Origin: Mucilaginibacter pineti
GTDB lineage: Bacteria; Bacteroidota; Bacteroidia; Sphingobacteriales; Sphingobacteriaceae
Assembly (NCBI RefSeq): GCF_900101875.1
Contig: NZ_FNAI01000001.1
Span: forward strand, 868,001 to 932,000
Direction: 5' to 3'
Length of the DNA: 64,000 nucleotides
The position numbers were made by a program, and so were the translations under genes. Of this stretch, positions 55,901-64,000 are shown piece by piece; within the stretch, counting starts at the first letter, position 1; each line of letters begins with the position of its first letter. The notes under the pieces were generated by a model. The model had not been told where the DNA came from. It worked only from the letters and a program-made list of their open reading frames with translations, and ran no database searches.

Positions 55901-57445
55901 TTGTGGTTTATCAGACAGGATAGCCAAAGGCACATCTGTACCCATAGATCCTATAGGCTCTTTACCATCAACAGCCATTGGCTTAATAATGGTATCGATA
56001 TCCTCGCGGCTGTAACCAAATACCTGCTGATAGCGGAATACAGATGCTTCTGAAAGGCTTGCGAACGCTAAACGCGGTTCGGTAAGCTCGCTCAGGTTAA
56101 TTTTATAGTTCTCTAACCAGCGGCCATAAGGCTGCTGCGAGCTAATTTGTTTCTTTATTTCATCATCGGTGATGATCCTGCCTTTTTCGGTATCGATAAG
56201 CAGCATTTTACCCGGCTGTAAACGGCCTTTACGCACTATCGTGCTTTCATCAATAGTCAACGTACCGGCCTCAGATGCGGCAATAACACGACCATCGTTG
56301 GTTATAACATAACGTAAAGGACGTAGACCATTCCTGTCTAACACGGCGCCAACCAGTTTACCATCGGTAAAGCTGATAGCGGCAGGACCATCCCAGGGCT
56401 CCATTAAGGTAGCGTGGTATTCGTAAAATGCTTTCTTAACTGGGTCCATCTGCTCGTTACCATCCCATGCTTCAGGGATCAGCATCATCATTACGTGCGG
56501 CAATGAACGGCCGGAGTGTAAAAGAATTTCGATGATGTTATCCAAACAGGCCGAATCTGACTGGTTGTTATCTATCACCGGCATGATCATTTCCATCTCA
56601 TCGGCAGTAAAATAGGCCGACGCATATGATTTTAAGCCCGAATAGAACCAGTTAAGGTTACCTGTAAGGGTATTGATCTCGCCGTTATGCGCAATTAAGC
56701 GGAAAGGCTGAGCCAGTTTCCATGATGGAAATGTATTGGTTGAGAAACGCGAGTGGATCATGGCAAAGCCAGACGCAATACGCGGATCTGTAAGGTCTGA
56801 ATAATATTTACGCAGCTGATAGGTAGTTACCTGCCCCTTGTAAACAATAGTTTTGCAGGATAGCGAGGTAAAATAAAAATGCTCTGCCGCTGCCGGGATA
56901 GTTTCGGTAATGGTTTTATTAATATACCTGCGTAATATGAACAGCTTACGCTCAAAATCATCGGCGTTGGTAATGTGGTGCGGGCGGGAAATAAAAATCT
57001 GCTCTACATCCGGTTCGGCCTGGCGGGCTGTTTCGCCAACTGCCATTGAATCAACCGTAAGTTTACGGTAGCCTAATTTATGAAGACCTAATTTTTCAAT
57101 AGCATTGGTAATAACAATACGACATGCCTTTTTCGCAGCCGAATCTTTCGGGAAAAATATCATACCTACGCCATACTCGCCGGGCTCCGGCAGGCTGATC
57201 TCCAGGTTTGAGCATTCCTCCATGAAAAATTCATGGGGTAACTGTATTAAAATACCAGCTCCATCGCCGGTTTCGGGGTCGCATCCGCAAGCGCCGCGGT
57301 GTTCCATGTTTTCAAGCATGGTAAGCGCGTCATCAATTATCTGGTTACTTTTATGCCCATTAATATTGGTTATAAATCCAGTTCCGCAGGAATCGTGTTC
57401 AAATTCTGGCCTGTAAAGGCCCTGGTGGCTCTCAGTTTGATTCAT
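52928..57445 (-). CDS. gltB: glutamate synthase, large subunit
   Basis: This 1505-aa protein has the standard four-part layout: class II glutaminase with nucleophile C20 (HDSCGTGFI; the residues before it are removed), central domain, FMN-binding synthase domain (GGKSNTGEGGED, GYDGGTGASPISS), and a C-terminal beta-helix GXGXG domain. The [3Fe-4S] motif is CIMMRKCHLNTCPVG. It makes glutamate in the cytoplasm with GltD. Length is typical. It is first in the gltBD operon. Confidence 0.98.
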   Translation of the reverse strand: MNQTESHQGLYRPEFEHDSCGTGFITNINGHKSNQIIDDALTMLENMEHRGACGCDPETGDGAGILIQLPHEFFMEECSNLEISLPEPGEYGVGMIFFPKDSAAKKACRIVITNAIEKLGLHKLGYRKLTVDSMAVGETARQAEPDVEQIFISRPHHITNADDFERKLFILRRYINKTITETIPAAAEHFYFTSLSCKTIVYKGQVTTYQLRKYYSDLTDPRIASGFAMIHSRFSTNTFPSWKLAQPFRLIAHNGEINTLTGNLNWFYSGLKSYASAYFTADEMEMIMPVIDNNQSDSACLDNIIEILLHSGRSLPHVMMMLIPEAWDGNEQMDPVKKAFYEYHATLMEPWDGPAAISFTDGKLVGAVLDRNGLRPLRYVITNDGRVIAASEAGTLTIDESTIVRKGRLQPGKMLLIDTEKGRIITDDEIKKQISSQQPYGRWLENYKINLSELTEPRLAFASLSEASVFRYQQVFGYSREDIDTIIKPMAVDGKEPIGSMGTDVPLAILSDKPQHLSSYFKQFFAQVTNPPIDPIRERLVMSLATFIGNNGNLLDEDKMHCHCVVLKHPILKNHQLEKLRSIDTGLFHAKTLQTYFVADGMPGSLEKGIARLCRYAEDAVDDGFEVLILSDRAVDSEHAPIPTLLAVSAVHHHLIKKGRRGSVGLVVETGDAWEVHHFACLLAFGATAINPYLALATIETVKNNGSLETSYDLKKLQSNYVKSVNDGLLKIFSKMGISTLQSYHGSQVFEILGLNKAVVDKYFSGAVTRIGGLGLDEIAREALCKHRMGFNAKGGDNLLPEGGIYQWKRRGEAHLFNPTTVHLLQHATRSNDYAVYKNYAKVINEQGEKHFTIRGLLDFAHHREAISIDEVEPAENIMKRFATGAMSFGSISHEAHSTMAIAMNRIGGKSNTGEGGEDEMRYEQMANGDSMRSAIKQVASARFGVTSNYLTNADELQIKMAQGAKPGEGGQLPGHKVDDWIAKTRHSTPGVGLISPPPHHDIYSIEDLAQLIFDLKNANRTARINVKLVSKAGVGTIAAGVAKAHADVILIAGYDGGTGASPISSVKHAGLPWELGLTEAHQTLVRNKLRSRVVLQTDGQLKTGRDLAIACLMGAEEWGVATAALVAGGCIMMRKCHLNTCPVGVATQDPELRKLFSGKADHVVNLFRFMAEELREIMAELGFRTINEMVGRVQFLKVKDNLQSWKAKKIDLSGILHPVTNTKGMTLYNSESQDHGMSEIIDWKLLESAKAALEDKTPVFASFDVINVNRTIGTLLSNEISKIYGSAGLPDNTINYKFKGSAGQSFGAFATKGISFELEGEANDYVGKGLSGAQLAIYPAQNATFAPQDNIIIGNVALYGATSGELFVGGMAGERFAVRNSGATTVVEGIGDHGCEYMTGGRALILGQTGRNFAAGMSGGLAWIYNPENNFAENCNTEMVDLDPLSLQDEEQIKGLLKKHISLTGSKLAQQILTNWAEASTQFVKVYPKEYKKVVEKLQYQTIG

Positions 57446-57871
57446 TGTAAATTAAACCGTTTTATAAAATGGTGTAATGACGAAGTTACTGATATCAAAA
57501 GAAATTATAAAATTTATGAAGATTTTTAAAGATTTCTAAAAAATCAATTATTTACATCATATTTATTTAACATTTTGTTAATAAAAAGAAACATTTATTA
57601 TGATTAACAAAATGAATTATATAAAAATATTATTTAGAATCGGTATAAAGTTGCACAGACCAAGCGCTTATCATTTATATAAGCGGTAAACCTTTTTATA
57701 ACAGAATAAAATTTGGCGACATTTTGGTGTAATAATTACACTTTCAAATCAATCTATTGCACCATTTGTACCGACATATTAAATCGATGGTTTTTATATA
57801 CATTATATAGGAACTACACACTATTAACTATGCACTTTCTAAATTTTCTTACCTTCGTCAAAAAATAAAGA
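57446..57871. other. 425-bp AT-rich divergent intergenic region
   Basis: This separates leftward gltBD from the phosphatase gene. It contains the perfect 15-base palindrome GTGTAATAATTACAC at 57727-57741, a possible operator. No gene or strong terminator is seen. Confidence 0.4.
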
Positions 57872-57874
57872 TTG

Positions 57875-58366
57875 ATGCCAGCAAAAATTAAAGCCGTTTT
57901 TTTAGATCGTGATGGAGTATTAAACCAGGAAATGGGCGACTATGTACGTCGCTTTGAAGACTTCCATGTACTTGATAACTTTGATGCCCTTAAAACCTTG
58001 CAAGACAAAGGCTACATGTTATTGGTGGCCACCAACCAGGGTGGATTAGCCAAGGGTTGGTATACTGAAGACGAACTGGCAAAAATGCACAATCACCTGA
58101 AAGAGGTTTATCAACAGCACGGCGTAGAAATTACTGATTTTTTTTACTGCCCGCATCATCCAAATTTTACCGGCGATTGTGATTGCCGTAAGCCAAAGCC
58201 AGGTCTGCTTTTACAAGGTATAGCTAAATATAACATTGACCCTGCCCTATCTTATTTTATAGGTGACCGTGAACGCGATGTGGAAGCGGGAACAGCTGCA
58301 GGTGTAAAAGGCATATTAATTGACAGCGACCAGCCGATAAGTACAGTGCTGGATTTGATTGATTAA
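57875..58366 (+). CDS. HAD-family phosphatase, GmhB-like
   Basis: This 163-aa protein has HAD motif I VFLDRDGVLN (D11, D13), motif II VATNQ, and the IIIA-type zinc-binding CPHHPNFTGDCDC with KPKPGLL and IGDRERDVEAG. This fits D-glycero-D-manno-heptose 1,7-bisphosphate 7-phosphatase (GmhB), needed for lipopolysaccharide heptose. A histidinol phosphatase role is also possible given the his operon nearby, but the fragment matches GmhB length. ATG 57875 was preferred to the TTG just upstream. Confidence 0.85.
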   Translation: MPAKIKAVFLDRDGVLNQEMGDYVRRFEDFHVLDNFDALKTLQDKGYMLLVATNQGGLAKGWYTEDELAKMHNHLKEVYQQHGVEITDFFYCPHHPNFTGDCDCRKPKPGLLLQGIAKYNIDPALSYFIGDRERDVEAGTAAGVKGILIDSDQPISTVLDLID

Positions 58367-58379
58367 GTTTAAGTATGTT

Positions 58380-58463
58380 TATTGTCATTACGAAGAACGA
58401 AGCAATCTCACAGGAAAAGTATCGAGCTTTGTTTATGGGATTGCTTCGTACCTCGCAATGATA
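58380..58463. repeat. MITE-like palindromic repeat
   Basis: Arms ATTGTCATTACGAAGAACG and the matching GTACCTCGCAATGATAAA form a roughly 28-base inverted repeat around 29 bases. The GTCATT...CGAAGCAATC pattern is a known type of interspersed repeat in Bacteroidota genomes. No gene lies in it. Confidence 0.6.
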
Positions 58464-58574
58464 AACTCTATATATTTTAATTTCTACCACAGATGGCAAA
58501 CGGCGATTTGTTTTATTTTTAAAACTTTTTTCGTCTATACAACTTTTACCACTATAATACCATAAAACCACTAT

Positions 58575-60104
58575 ATGCAACTAAACCGATATTTTAAAAA
58601 CTACGACACCTTTATTGCCGCAGTAATTGGGTTTGTTGCTATACAGTTATTTTGCAAATACAGTGGTATCGGCATCTCGCCCGATTCCATTATGTATACA
58701 AGCGCTGCCCGAAGTTTGAATGCAAACGGTACGCTGCAAACCTTCAATCATATACCTATTGTTGATTTCCCTGTATTTTACCCCATGTTTTTGGGTACTA
58801 TCATGTTTATCACCCGTATCGACCCTACCGTATTTGGAGCCATACTAAACGGGTTAATGTTTGCCACATTAATATATACCGCTGGATGGATCATGCAAAG
58901 GTTTGTACCTGCCTCCCGCATATATAAATGGCTTATACTGGTAGCTATTATACTTAGTCCGGCTTTGCTGCAGGTATACTCCTACCTATGGTCTGAAACT
59001 TTGTTTATCCTCGAAACCTTGTTTTTCCTGGTCGCGTTTAGGCAGTACCTGGTAAAACATACGGTAAAAGCCTTGGTTGCGGCTGCCTTAATTGCTGCTG
59101 TTGCCTGCGTAACACGCTATGCCGCGGTAACCATTGTGGGCACTGGTGGCTTATTGCTACTGTTGGATAGGGTTTTACCATTAAAGAAAAAGATAGTACA
59201 CATCATCATATACGGCTTTGTTTGCATTTCATTACTGGTAAGTAACCTGGTACTTAACGCGTTTATGTCGGGCACTACAACGGGGCCGCGTGAACCATCT
59301 ATTACATCGTTTGGCAAAAACCTATACTACTTTGGCAATGTAGTTTGCGATTGGATGGGACTTACCCCAAATCAATACTGGATGTCTATCCCGCTGGCTA
59401 TAATTATTTTCGGCGGATTTATAGCCGCACTGGCTTACAATTACTACCGTCGTAAGCTGGATAGTTTTGAAAACCTGGCCATTACCTTTGCTTTGATTTA
59501 CGGGTTGTTTATTGTTGTGTCCTCTACATTTTCGAGGTACGAACGTATTAACCACCGTTTGCTTGCCCCTATTTACATTCCTGCACTTTGGGGCTATACA
59601 AGCTGGGCGTTGCTCATCTTAAAGAAGATTGCGAATACAAATACCCGCCGCATTGCAGGTGCCGTTTTTATAATACTGATGCTGGGGTTTATTACGAAAG
59701 AATATCTTATTGATAAAGCCCGTTATAATGATCAGGTTAGGGACGAATACGGCAATCCCGGTTACTCTGACGAAAGCTGGATAGATTCGGACTTTGCCGA
59801 TTATCTTAAACACATCGATAAAACCCAGTTCGACCCGAAAGTTACCATTTATACAGATGCGCATGAAGCCGTTTACTTCTTTTCGGGTATGTCATCATAC
59901 CTGGTGCCACACCGTTTCTTTAAAAAGGACGTGGCTAAATTTTATACTTTCAAGCGTTTTTATCTTATTTGGTTTAACCGGTTAGAAAACCCCGAGCTCA
60001 TCAATCTTAAAGATATTCAAAAAGCTAAAAACCTGCATAAGATAAAGGATTTTGGCGATGAGGGTGGAATATATGAATATGATGAGGATATGGGAAAGAA
60101 CTAA
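58575..60104 (+). CDS. multi-spanning membrane protein, glycosyltransferase-39-like
   Basis: This 509-aa protein has about ten hydrophobic helices and a soluble C-terminal part. The early motif GISPDSIMYTSAARSL and the repeated charged first-loop pattern resemble polyprenol-phosphate-sugar-dependent GT-C transferases (ArnT/PMT-like), in which an acidic residue in the first large loop is catalytic. The match is by pattern and topology only. The substrate is unknown. It lies between the phosphatase and the his operon without obvious linkage to either. Confidence 0.6.
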   Translation: MQLNRYFKNYDTFIAAVIGFVAIQLFCKYSGIGISPDSIMYTSAARSLNANGTLQTFNHIPIVDFPVFYPMFLGTIMFITRIDPTVFGAILNGLMFATLIYTAGWIMQRFVPASRIYKWLILVAIILSPALLQVYSYLWSETLFILETLFFLVAFRQYLVKHTVKALVAAALIAAVACVTRYAAVTIVGTGGLLLLLDRVLPLKKKIVHIIIYGFVCISLLVSNLVLNAFMSGTTTGPREPSITSFGKNLYYFGNVVCDWMGLTPNQYWMSIPLAIIIFGGFIAALAYNYYRRKLDSFENLAITFALIYGLFIVVSSTFSRYERINHRLLAPIYIPALWGYTSWALLILKKIANTNTRRIAGAVFIILMLGFITKEYLIDKARYNDQVRDEYGNPGYSDESWIDSDFADYLKHIDKTQFDPKVTIYTDAHEAVYFFSGMSSYLVPHRFFKKDVAKFYTFKRFYLIWFNRLENPELINLKDIQKAKNLHKIKDFGDEGGIYEYDEDMGKN

Positions 60105-60217
60105 ATAAGGATGTCTTGAACAAAATTTAATTCTAAAACCAACCCTATTTTTCAATAAAACTTACTAAATATTTTTTAATATACATAAGTACTTATATAT
60201 AATTTTATTATATAAAT

Positions 60218-60247
60218 TTTGATTTAAAAAACAACTGGCTATATTTG
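60218..60247 (+). promoter_or_regulatory. his operon promoter
   Basis: TTTG (60218-60221) is followed after 18 bases by TATATTTG (60240-60247), a full Bacteroidota -33/-7 pair. Transcription should start near 60253, about 27 bases before the histidine-rich leader peptide. Confidence 0.7.
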
Positions 60248-60279
60248 CGCCAGCTAATCTATAGTTTCACTATATAAAA

Positions 60280-60339
60280 ATGAACGGTATCGCACTACAT
60301 CATCTTCATCTGCATCACCACCATGTGGTGATCAGTTAA
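60280..60339 (+). CDS. hisL: his operon leader peptide
   Basis: A 19-codon frame encodes MNGIALHHLHLHHHHVVIS, with seven histidines, five of them in the last eight residues before VVIS. It lies between a strong promoter and hisG. Ribosome stalling at these codons when histidyl-tRNA is scarce would control downstream transcription or translation. ATCACCA/TGGTGAT (60314-60332) forms a hairpin within the end of the frame. The leader then continues to hisG through T-rich sequence; no textbook terminator is obvious. Confidence 0.8.
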   Translation: MNGIALHHLHLHHHHVVIS

Positions 60340-60412
60340 TATGTATGTTTCTACGCGAAATAACAGCCTCCGTTTATATTCTTTTTTATTATAGTTCCTT
60401 AAACTCAATCTT

Positions 60413-61264
60413 TTGAAAACACTTAAAATAGCGATCCAGAAATCTGGTCGTCTCAACGAAAAATCTGTTGAATTACTAAAAAATTGCGGTCTTAATTTTG
60501 AAAATTACAAAAGCTCGCTCATCTCCCCGGTATCAAACTTTCCCCTTGAAATTCTTTTCCTTCGTGATGATGATATTCCCGAATATGTTCAGGATGGTAT
60601 TGCCGATCTGGGTATTGTTGGCGAAAACGTGATCCAGGAAACCGAAGTTGAAGTAAGCTACCTGCAGCGTTTGGGTTTTGGTAAATGCTCGCTTAAAATA
60701 GCAGTGCCAAACAATAATGATATCGCTTCCCTTGCCGATCTTAACGGCAAAGCCATTGCAACTACCTACCCTGTTATTTTAGGCAAATTCCTTAAAAAAG
60801 AAGGCATCCAGTCAGATATCCGTACCATTTCAGGATCGGTTGAAATTTCACCGGGTCTGGGTTTAAGCGATGCCATTTGCGATCTGGTTTCTACCGGCGG
60901 CACATTAAAAAGTAATGGACTGAAACCTTTTGCCGATGTTATGTCGTCAGAAGCGGTCTTAATTGGTAGCAAGTCTGTTGAAAATAACGATCTGGTTCAG
61001 GAGTTGATTCAACGTATACAATCTGTTTTACGTGCTAAGGAAACTAAATACGTAGTACTTAACGTTCAAAAATATAACCTTGATGCGGTATTAGCTTTAT
61101 TGCCGGGCGTAAAAAGCCCATCAGTAATTCCATTGGCCGAAGATAACTGGGTGGCCGTACACACCGTTATCCCCGAGCGTGATTTTTGGGACAGGATAAG
61201 CCAGCTAAAACAAGCAGGCGCACAAGGCATTGTAGTAATGCCTATTGAAAAAATAATATTGTAA
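60413..61264 (+). CDS. hisG: ATP phosphoribosyltransferase (long form)
   Basis: This 283-aa enzyme starts the histidine pathway by joining ATP to PRPP. It begins LKIAIQKSGRLNEKSVELL and has DLVSTGGTLKSNGL (PRPP-binding) and a C-terminal ACT-like regulatory domain (ETKYVVLNVQKYNLDAV, PLAEDNWVAVHTV), so it is the feedback-inhibited HisG long form. The start is TTG at 60413; no ATG fits. It lies downstream of the leader peptide and 71 bases before hisD. Confidence 0.96.
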   Translation: MKTLKIAIQKSGRLNEKSVELLKNCGLNFENYKSSLISPVSNFPLEILFLRDDDIPEYVQDGIADLGIVGENVIQETEVEVSYLQRLGFGKCSLKIAVPNNNDIASLADLNGKAIATTYPVILGKFLKKEGIQSDIRTISGSVEISPGLGLSDAICDLVSTGGTLKSNGLKPFADVMSSEAVLIGSKSVENNDLVQELIQRIQSVLRAKETKYVVLNVQKYNLDAVLALLPGVKSPSVIPLAEDNWVAVHTVIPERDFWDRISQLKQAGAQGIVVMPIEKIIL

Positions 61265-61335
61265 TCGGAGGCCCGGTTTGTGAGGTGTGTTGACTGAAGT
61301 TTCCGACCACACAAACCCCATCACAGAAACCTGAA

Positions 61336-62619
61336 ATGAAACTATACAACTATTCAGAACTTTCTACCGCCGAAATCGGGCAACTGGTTCAGCGTAATAT
61401 AGATCCGGCAAATGAGATCCGTGCAATTGTTGAAGAGGTTATAGATAATGTTCAACAACACGGTGATAATGCCTTGCTGGATTATGCCCAAAAATTCGAC
61501 AAGGTAACACTTACCAAGCTTTACCTTGATAAACCTGAACTGGAAGAACTGGCTAAAACCATAACCGCCGAGCAAAAGCTGGCCCTGGAAACAGCTTATA
61601 ATAATATCTATAAGTTCCACGAAACACAGCTAAAAACTGAAGACAGGGTTGAAACCATGCCTGGCGTTACCTGCTGGCGCGAGATAAGGCCTATTGAAAA
61701 AGTTGGTTTGTATATTCCCGGCGGATCTGCCGTGTTGCCAAGTACTTTTTTGATGCTCGGTATCCCGGCGAGACTTGCTGGCTGTCATGAAATTGTGGTT
61801 TGTTCGCCGCCGCAAAAAAGTGGTAAGGTTAACGCATTTATAGCTTATGTGGCACTGCTGTTGGGTATAGATAAGATTTACCTTGTGGGCGGCTCGCAGG
61901 CTATAGCCGCTATGGCCTATGGTACCGAAAGCATTACAAAGGTTGATAAGATATTTGGCCCGGGTAACCAGTTTGTAACCAAGGCTAAAACCATTATACA
62001 ATCAACCACTACAACAGCAATTGACATGCCCGCCGGCCCTTCAGAAGTTTTGGTGATTGCCGATGAAACCGCCAATCCGGCTTATATAGCTGCCGATCTG
62101 CTGGCACAAGCCGAACATGGTATCGATAGTCAATCGGTTCTGGTGTGTACATCTACTGATATTGCGAATGCAACATTGGCCGAAATTGCAAAACAATTGC
62201 CCGTATTGCCCCGTGCCGAAATTGCACAGTTGGCTTTGGATAATTCTTACATTATCGTAACAGATAATTTGAATAACGCAATGCAGTTTAGCAACAAATA
62301 TGCGCCTGAACACCTGATACTGGCCACAGAAAACTGGTCACAGATTTCAGATAAAATAATAAATGCGGGTTCGGTTTTCCTTGGAAATTTAACTCCGGAA
62401 AGTGCCGGCGACTATGCATCGGGCACCAATCACACGCTGCCAACCAGCAGCTATGCGCGGGCTTACTCAGGTGTATCTGTTGATTCATTTGTGAAAAAGA
62501 TCACATTTCAGCACATCACAAGGGAAGGCTTACAAAACATCGGGCACACCGTTGAAGTTTTAGCTGAAATGGAAGGATTGCACGCGCATAGGAATGCGGT
62601 GAGTATAAGAAAGAGTTAA
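61336..62619 (+). CDS. hisD: histidinol dehydrogenase
   Basis: This 427-aa zinc enzyme carries out the last two oxidations of histidine synthesis. It has the conserved PGGSAVLPSTFLM, FGPGNQFVTKAK, DMPAGPSEVLV and GTNHTLPTSSYARAYSG signatures, with active-site histidines in ENNHIP-like positions (AEHGIDSQS). It follows hisG in the same operon. Confidence 0.96.
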   Translation: MKLYNYSELSTAEIGQLVQRNIDPANEIRAIVEEVIDNVQQHGDNALLDYAQKFDKVTLTKLYLDKPELEELAKTITAEQKLALETAYNNIYKFHETQLKTEDRVETMPGVTCWREIRPIEKVGLYIPGGSAVLPSTFLMLGIPARLAGCHEIVVCSPPQKSGKVNAFIAYVALLLGIDKIYLVGGSQAIAAMAYGTESITKVDKIFGPGNQFVTKAKTIIQSTTTTAIDMPAGPSEVLVIADETANPAYIAADLLAQAEHGIDSQSVLVCTSTDIANATLAEIAKQLPVLPRAEIAQLALDNSYIIVTDNLNNAMQFSNKYAPEHLILATENWSQISDKIINAGSVFLGNLTPESAGDYASGTNHTLPTSSYARAYSGVSVDSFVKKITFQHITREGLQNIGHTVEVLAEMEGLHAHRNAVSIRKS

Positions 62620-62630
62620 TAATAAAGTTT

Positions 62631-62705
62631 GTCATTCTGAGGAACGAAGAATCTATTCTACAACATAAAGGATCGGTTAATAGATACTTCGTTCCTCAGG
62701 ATGAC
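62631..62705. repeat. palindromic repeat between hisD and hisC
   Basis: GTCATTCTGAGGAACGAAG pairs with CTTCGTTCCTCAGGATGAC; the arms extend to ATCTATT/AATAGAT for about 27 bases around 21 bases. It differs in sequence from the repeat at 58380. It lies in the operon transcript and would fold as a large stem-loop. Confidence 0.65.
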
Positions 62706-62726
62706 ATAAATAAGATTAAGATTGAA

Positions 62727-63773
62727 ATGTATAACATCAACAATATACTAAGAGAAAACATCAAAAACCTTACTCCCTATTCGTCCGCACGAGATGAGTA
62801 CCAGGGCGAGGCAAGTGTTTTTTTAGATGCCAATGAAAATGCCTACGGCTCGCCTTTAGATCAGCAGTTTAACCGCTATCCCGATCCCTTGCAATACAAG
62901 GTAAAAATGCGTTTAAGCGAAATTAAGGGTGTGCCTGCACGTAATATATTTATTGGTAACGGCAGCGACGAAGCAATAGACATTCTATTCCGCAGCTTTT
63001 GCAATCCGGGTGTGGATAACGTGATCATTGTTCCTCCTACCTATGGTATGTACCAGGTATCGGCAAATATAAATGATGTGGAGGCCCGCAAAGTTTTACT
63101 TACCGAAGATTACCAGCTTAACCTGGAAGGCATTGCCGAAGCTATCGACAAAAACACTAAACTCATCTTCATCTGTTCGCCAAATAACCCAACCGGTAAC
63201 TCCATTAACCGCGAAGATGTGGAAACCCTGCTGGCTAACTTTAACGGATTGGTGATTGTTGATGAGGCTTATATAAATTTTAGTCGTCAAAAAACTTTCA
63301 TACAGGAACTTACCGAATATGCTAATCTTGTAGTGCTGCAAACGCTTTCCAAAGCATGGGGACTTGCAGGCTTACGCATAGGTATGGCATTTGCCAGCGA
63401 GGAGATTATAGAAGTGATGAACAAGGTAAAACCGCCTTATAACGTCAACGAATCATCACAGCAACTGGCTTTAGAAGCATTAGCCAATGTAGACCAAGTG
63501 AACGGCTGGATCCGTGAAACATTGCTGCAGCGCGATAGATTGGTGCTTGCCATAAAAGAGTTCGAATTTGTACTGGATATTTATCCCTCAGATGCAAACT
63601 TCATCCTTGTAAAAACTACTGATGCTAATGGCATTTATGATTTCCTTGTTAACAAAGGAATCATTGTACGTAACCGCTCAAAAGTTGAGCTTTGCGAGGG
63701 CAGCCTACGCATAACTGTTGGAACACCCGAAGAAAATACGATTTTATTGGATACCCTGAAAACGTTTAAATAA
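62727..63773 (+). CDS. hisC: histidinol-phosphate aminotransferase
   Basis: This 348-aa PLP enzyme converts imidazole acetol phosphate to histidinol phosphate. Fold-type I landmarks are NENAYGSP, GNGSDEAIDIL, SPNNPTGN, VIVDEAYINF, and the lysine that binds PLP in TLSKAWGLAGLRIG. Length is normal. It lies in the his operon after hisD, with the palindromic repeat in between. Confidence 0.96.
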   Translation: MYNINNILRENIKNLTPYSSARDEYQGEASVFLDANENAYGSPLDQQFNRYPDPLQYKVKMRLSEIKGVPARNIFIGNGSDEAIDILFRSFCNPGVDNVIIVPPTYGMYQVSANINDVEARKVLLTEDYQLNLEGIAEAIDKNTKLIFICSPNNPTGNSINREDVETLLANFNGLVIVDEAYINFSRQKTFIQELTEYANLVVLQTLSKAWGLAGLRIGMAFASEEIIEVMNKVKPPYNVNESSQQLALEALANVDQVNGWIRETLLQRDRLVLAIKEFEFVLDIYPSDANFILVKTTDANGIYDFLVNKGIIVRNRSKVELCEGSLRITVGTPEENTILLDTLKTFK

Positions 63774-63816
63774 CCATCCAAGGTAAATCACTAACTCACT
63801 AATTCAAAATTGCACA

Positions 63817-64000
63817 ATGAAGCTGCAGAAAATACTCTTTGTAGACCGCGACGGTACCATGATCTGCGAAACACCGGATGAGCAGATAGATTCCTTTGAG
63901 AAACTTACGTTTTACCCCGGCGCGTTAACCTACCTGCCTAAAATAGCCAAGGAACTTGATTTTGAGCTGGTAATGGTTACCAATCAGGATGGCTTAGGAA
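63817..64000 (+). CDS. hisB: HisB (histidinol-phosphatase/IGP dehydratase), truncated by window end
   Basis: The first 61 residues are present, starting [21 protein letters not shown] and ending VTNQDGLG. The DxDGT HAD motif (DRDGT) and TNQ match the phosphatase half of bifunctional HisB. The dehydratase half would lie beyond the window. It begins 43 bases after hisC, in the same operon. Confidence 0.93.
   Translation, partial: MKLQKILFVDRDGTMICETPDEQIDSFEKLTFYPGALTYLPKIAKELDFELVMVTNQDGLG

Noticed and set aside
58359..58565. 68-codon frame across the palindromic repeat
   Set aside because: It is made mainly of repeat sequence and overlaps the end of the phosphatase gene without any family match.

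Overview
The window comes from a Bacteroidota chromosome, most likely Sphingobacteriaceae (Mucilaginibacter/Pedobacter-like). This rests on the SusC/SusD pair, the TAnnTTTG-type -7 boxes, the tmRNA tag ending GENNYALAA, near absence of Shine-Dalgarno sites, BtgA/BtgB-type mobilisation genes and a 46-bp type II-C CRISPR repeat. The assignment is by recognition, not by a database search.

Region 1 (1-1550) is the 3' part of a chromosomal alpha-N-acetylglucosaminidase (GH89) gene and a terminator.

Region 2 (about 1551-26344) is a 24.8-kb integrated element inserted at the 3' end of ssrA. A 16-bp direct repeat marks both ends, paired AGGTCACC sites lie inside both ends, and a tyrosine recombinase gene sits next to ssrA. 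The left part holds an AAA/DUF4143 ATPase, small HTH proteins, a hairpin-rich oriT-like segment and a BtgA/BtgB-like mobilisation pair. No conjugation machinery is visible, so the element looks mobilisable rather than self-conjugative. The cargo is almost wholly defence: a CRISPR array of 44 identical repeats, cas2, cas1, a type III restriction-modification pair (res, mod), a possible structured RNA, a tracrRNA, a 1495-aa type II-C cas9 and a TOTE-type primase-helicase. The mod-res-cas1-cas2 genes read leftward as one probable operon and cas9 reads rightward. The 485 bp between mod and cas9 carry the structured RNA candidate, its promoter, and the tracrRNA with its own promoter.

Region 3 (26331-64000) is ordinary chromosome. 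It holds ssrA; an acyltransferase, an AurF-like diiron protein and an AI-2E-type permease; two hydrolases; an SDR/kduI uronate pair; a sulfite-oxidation cluster (SorA/SoxC-like molybdoenzyme, cytochrome c, YeiH-type exporter, two DoxX-like proteins); tRNA-Cys; a SusC/SusD pair with a cyanophycinase-like gene interrupted by an in-frame stop; a long-chain acyl-CoA synthetase; DUF763; a GH43-like protein; DUF4142; gltBD; a GmhB-like phosphatase; a membrane glycosyltransferase-like protein; and the start of the his operon (hisG, hisD, hisC, hisB) behind a histidine-rich leader peptide.

The most notable points are the mobile element that packages Cas9 with a type III R-M system inside one locus, the structured leader candidate before mod, and promoter-like elements inside every CRISPR repeat with the same 20-bp spacing as the tracrRNA promoter.
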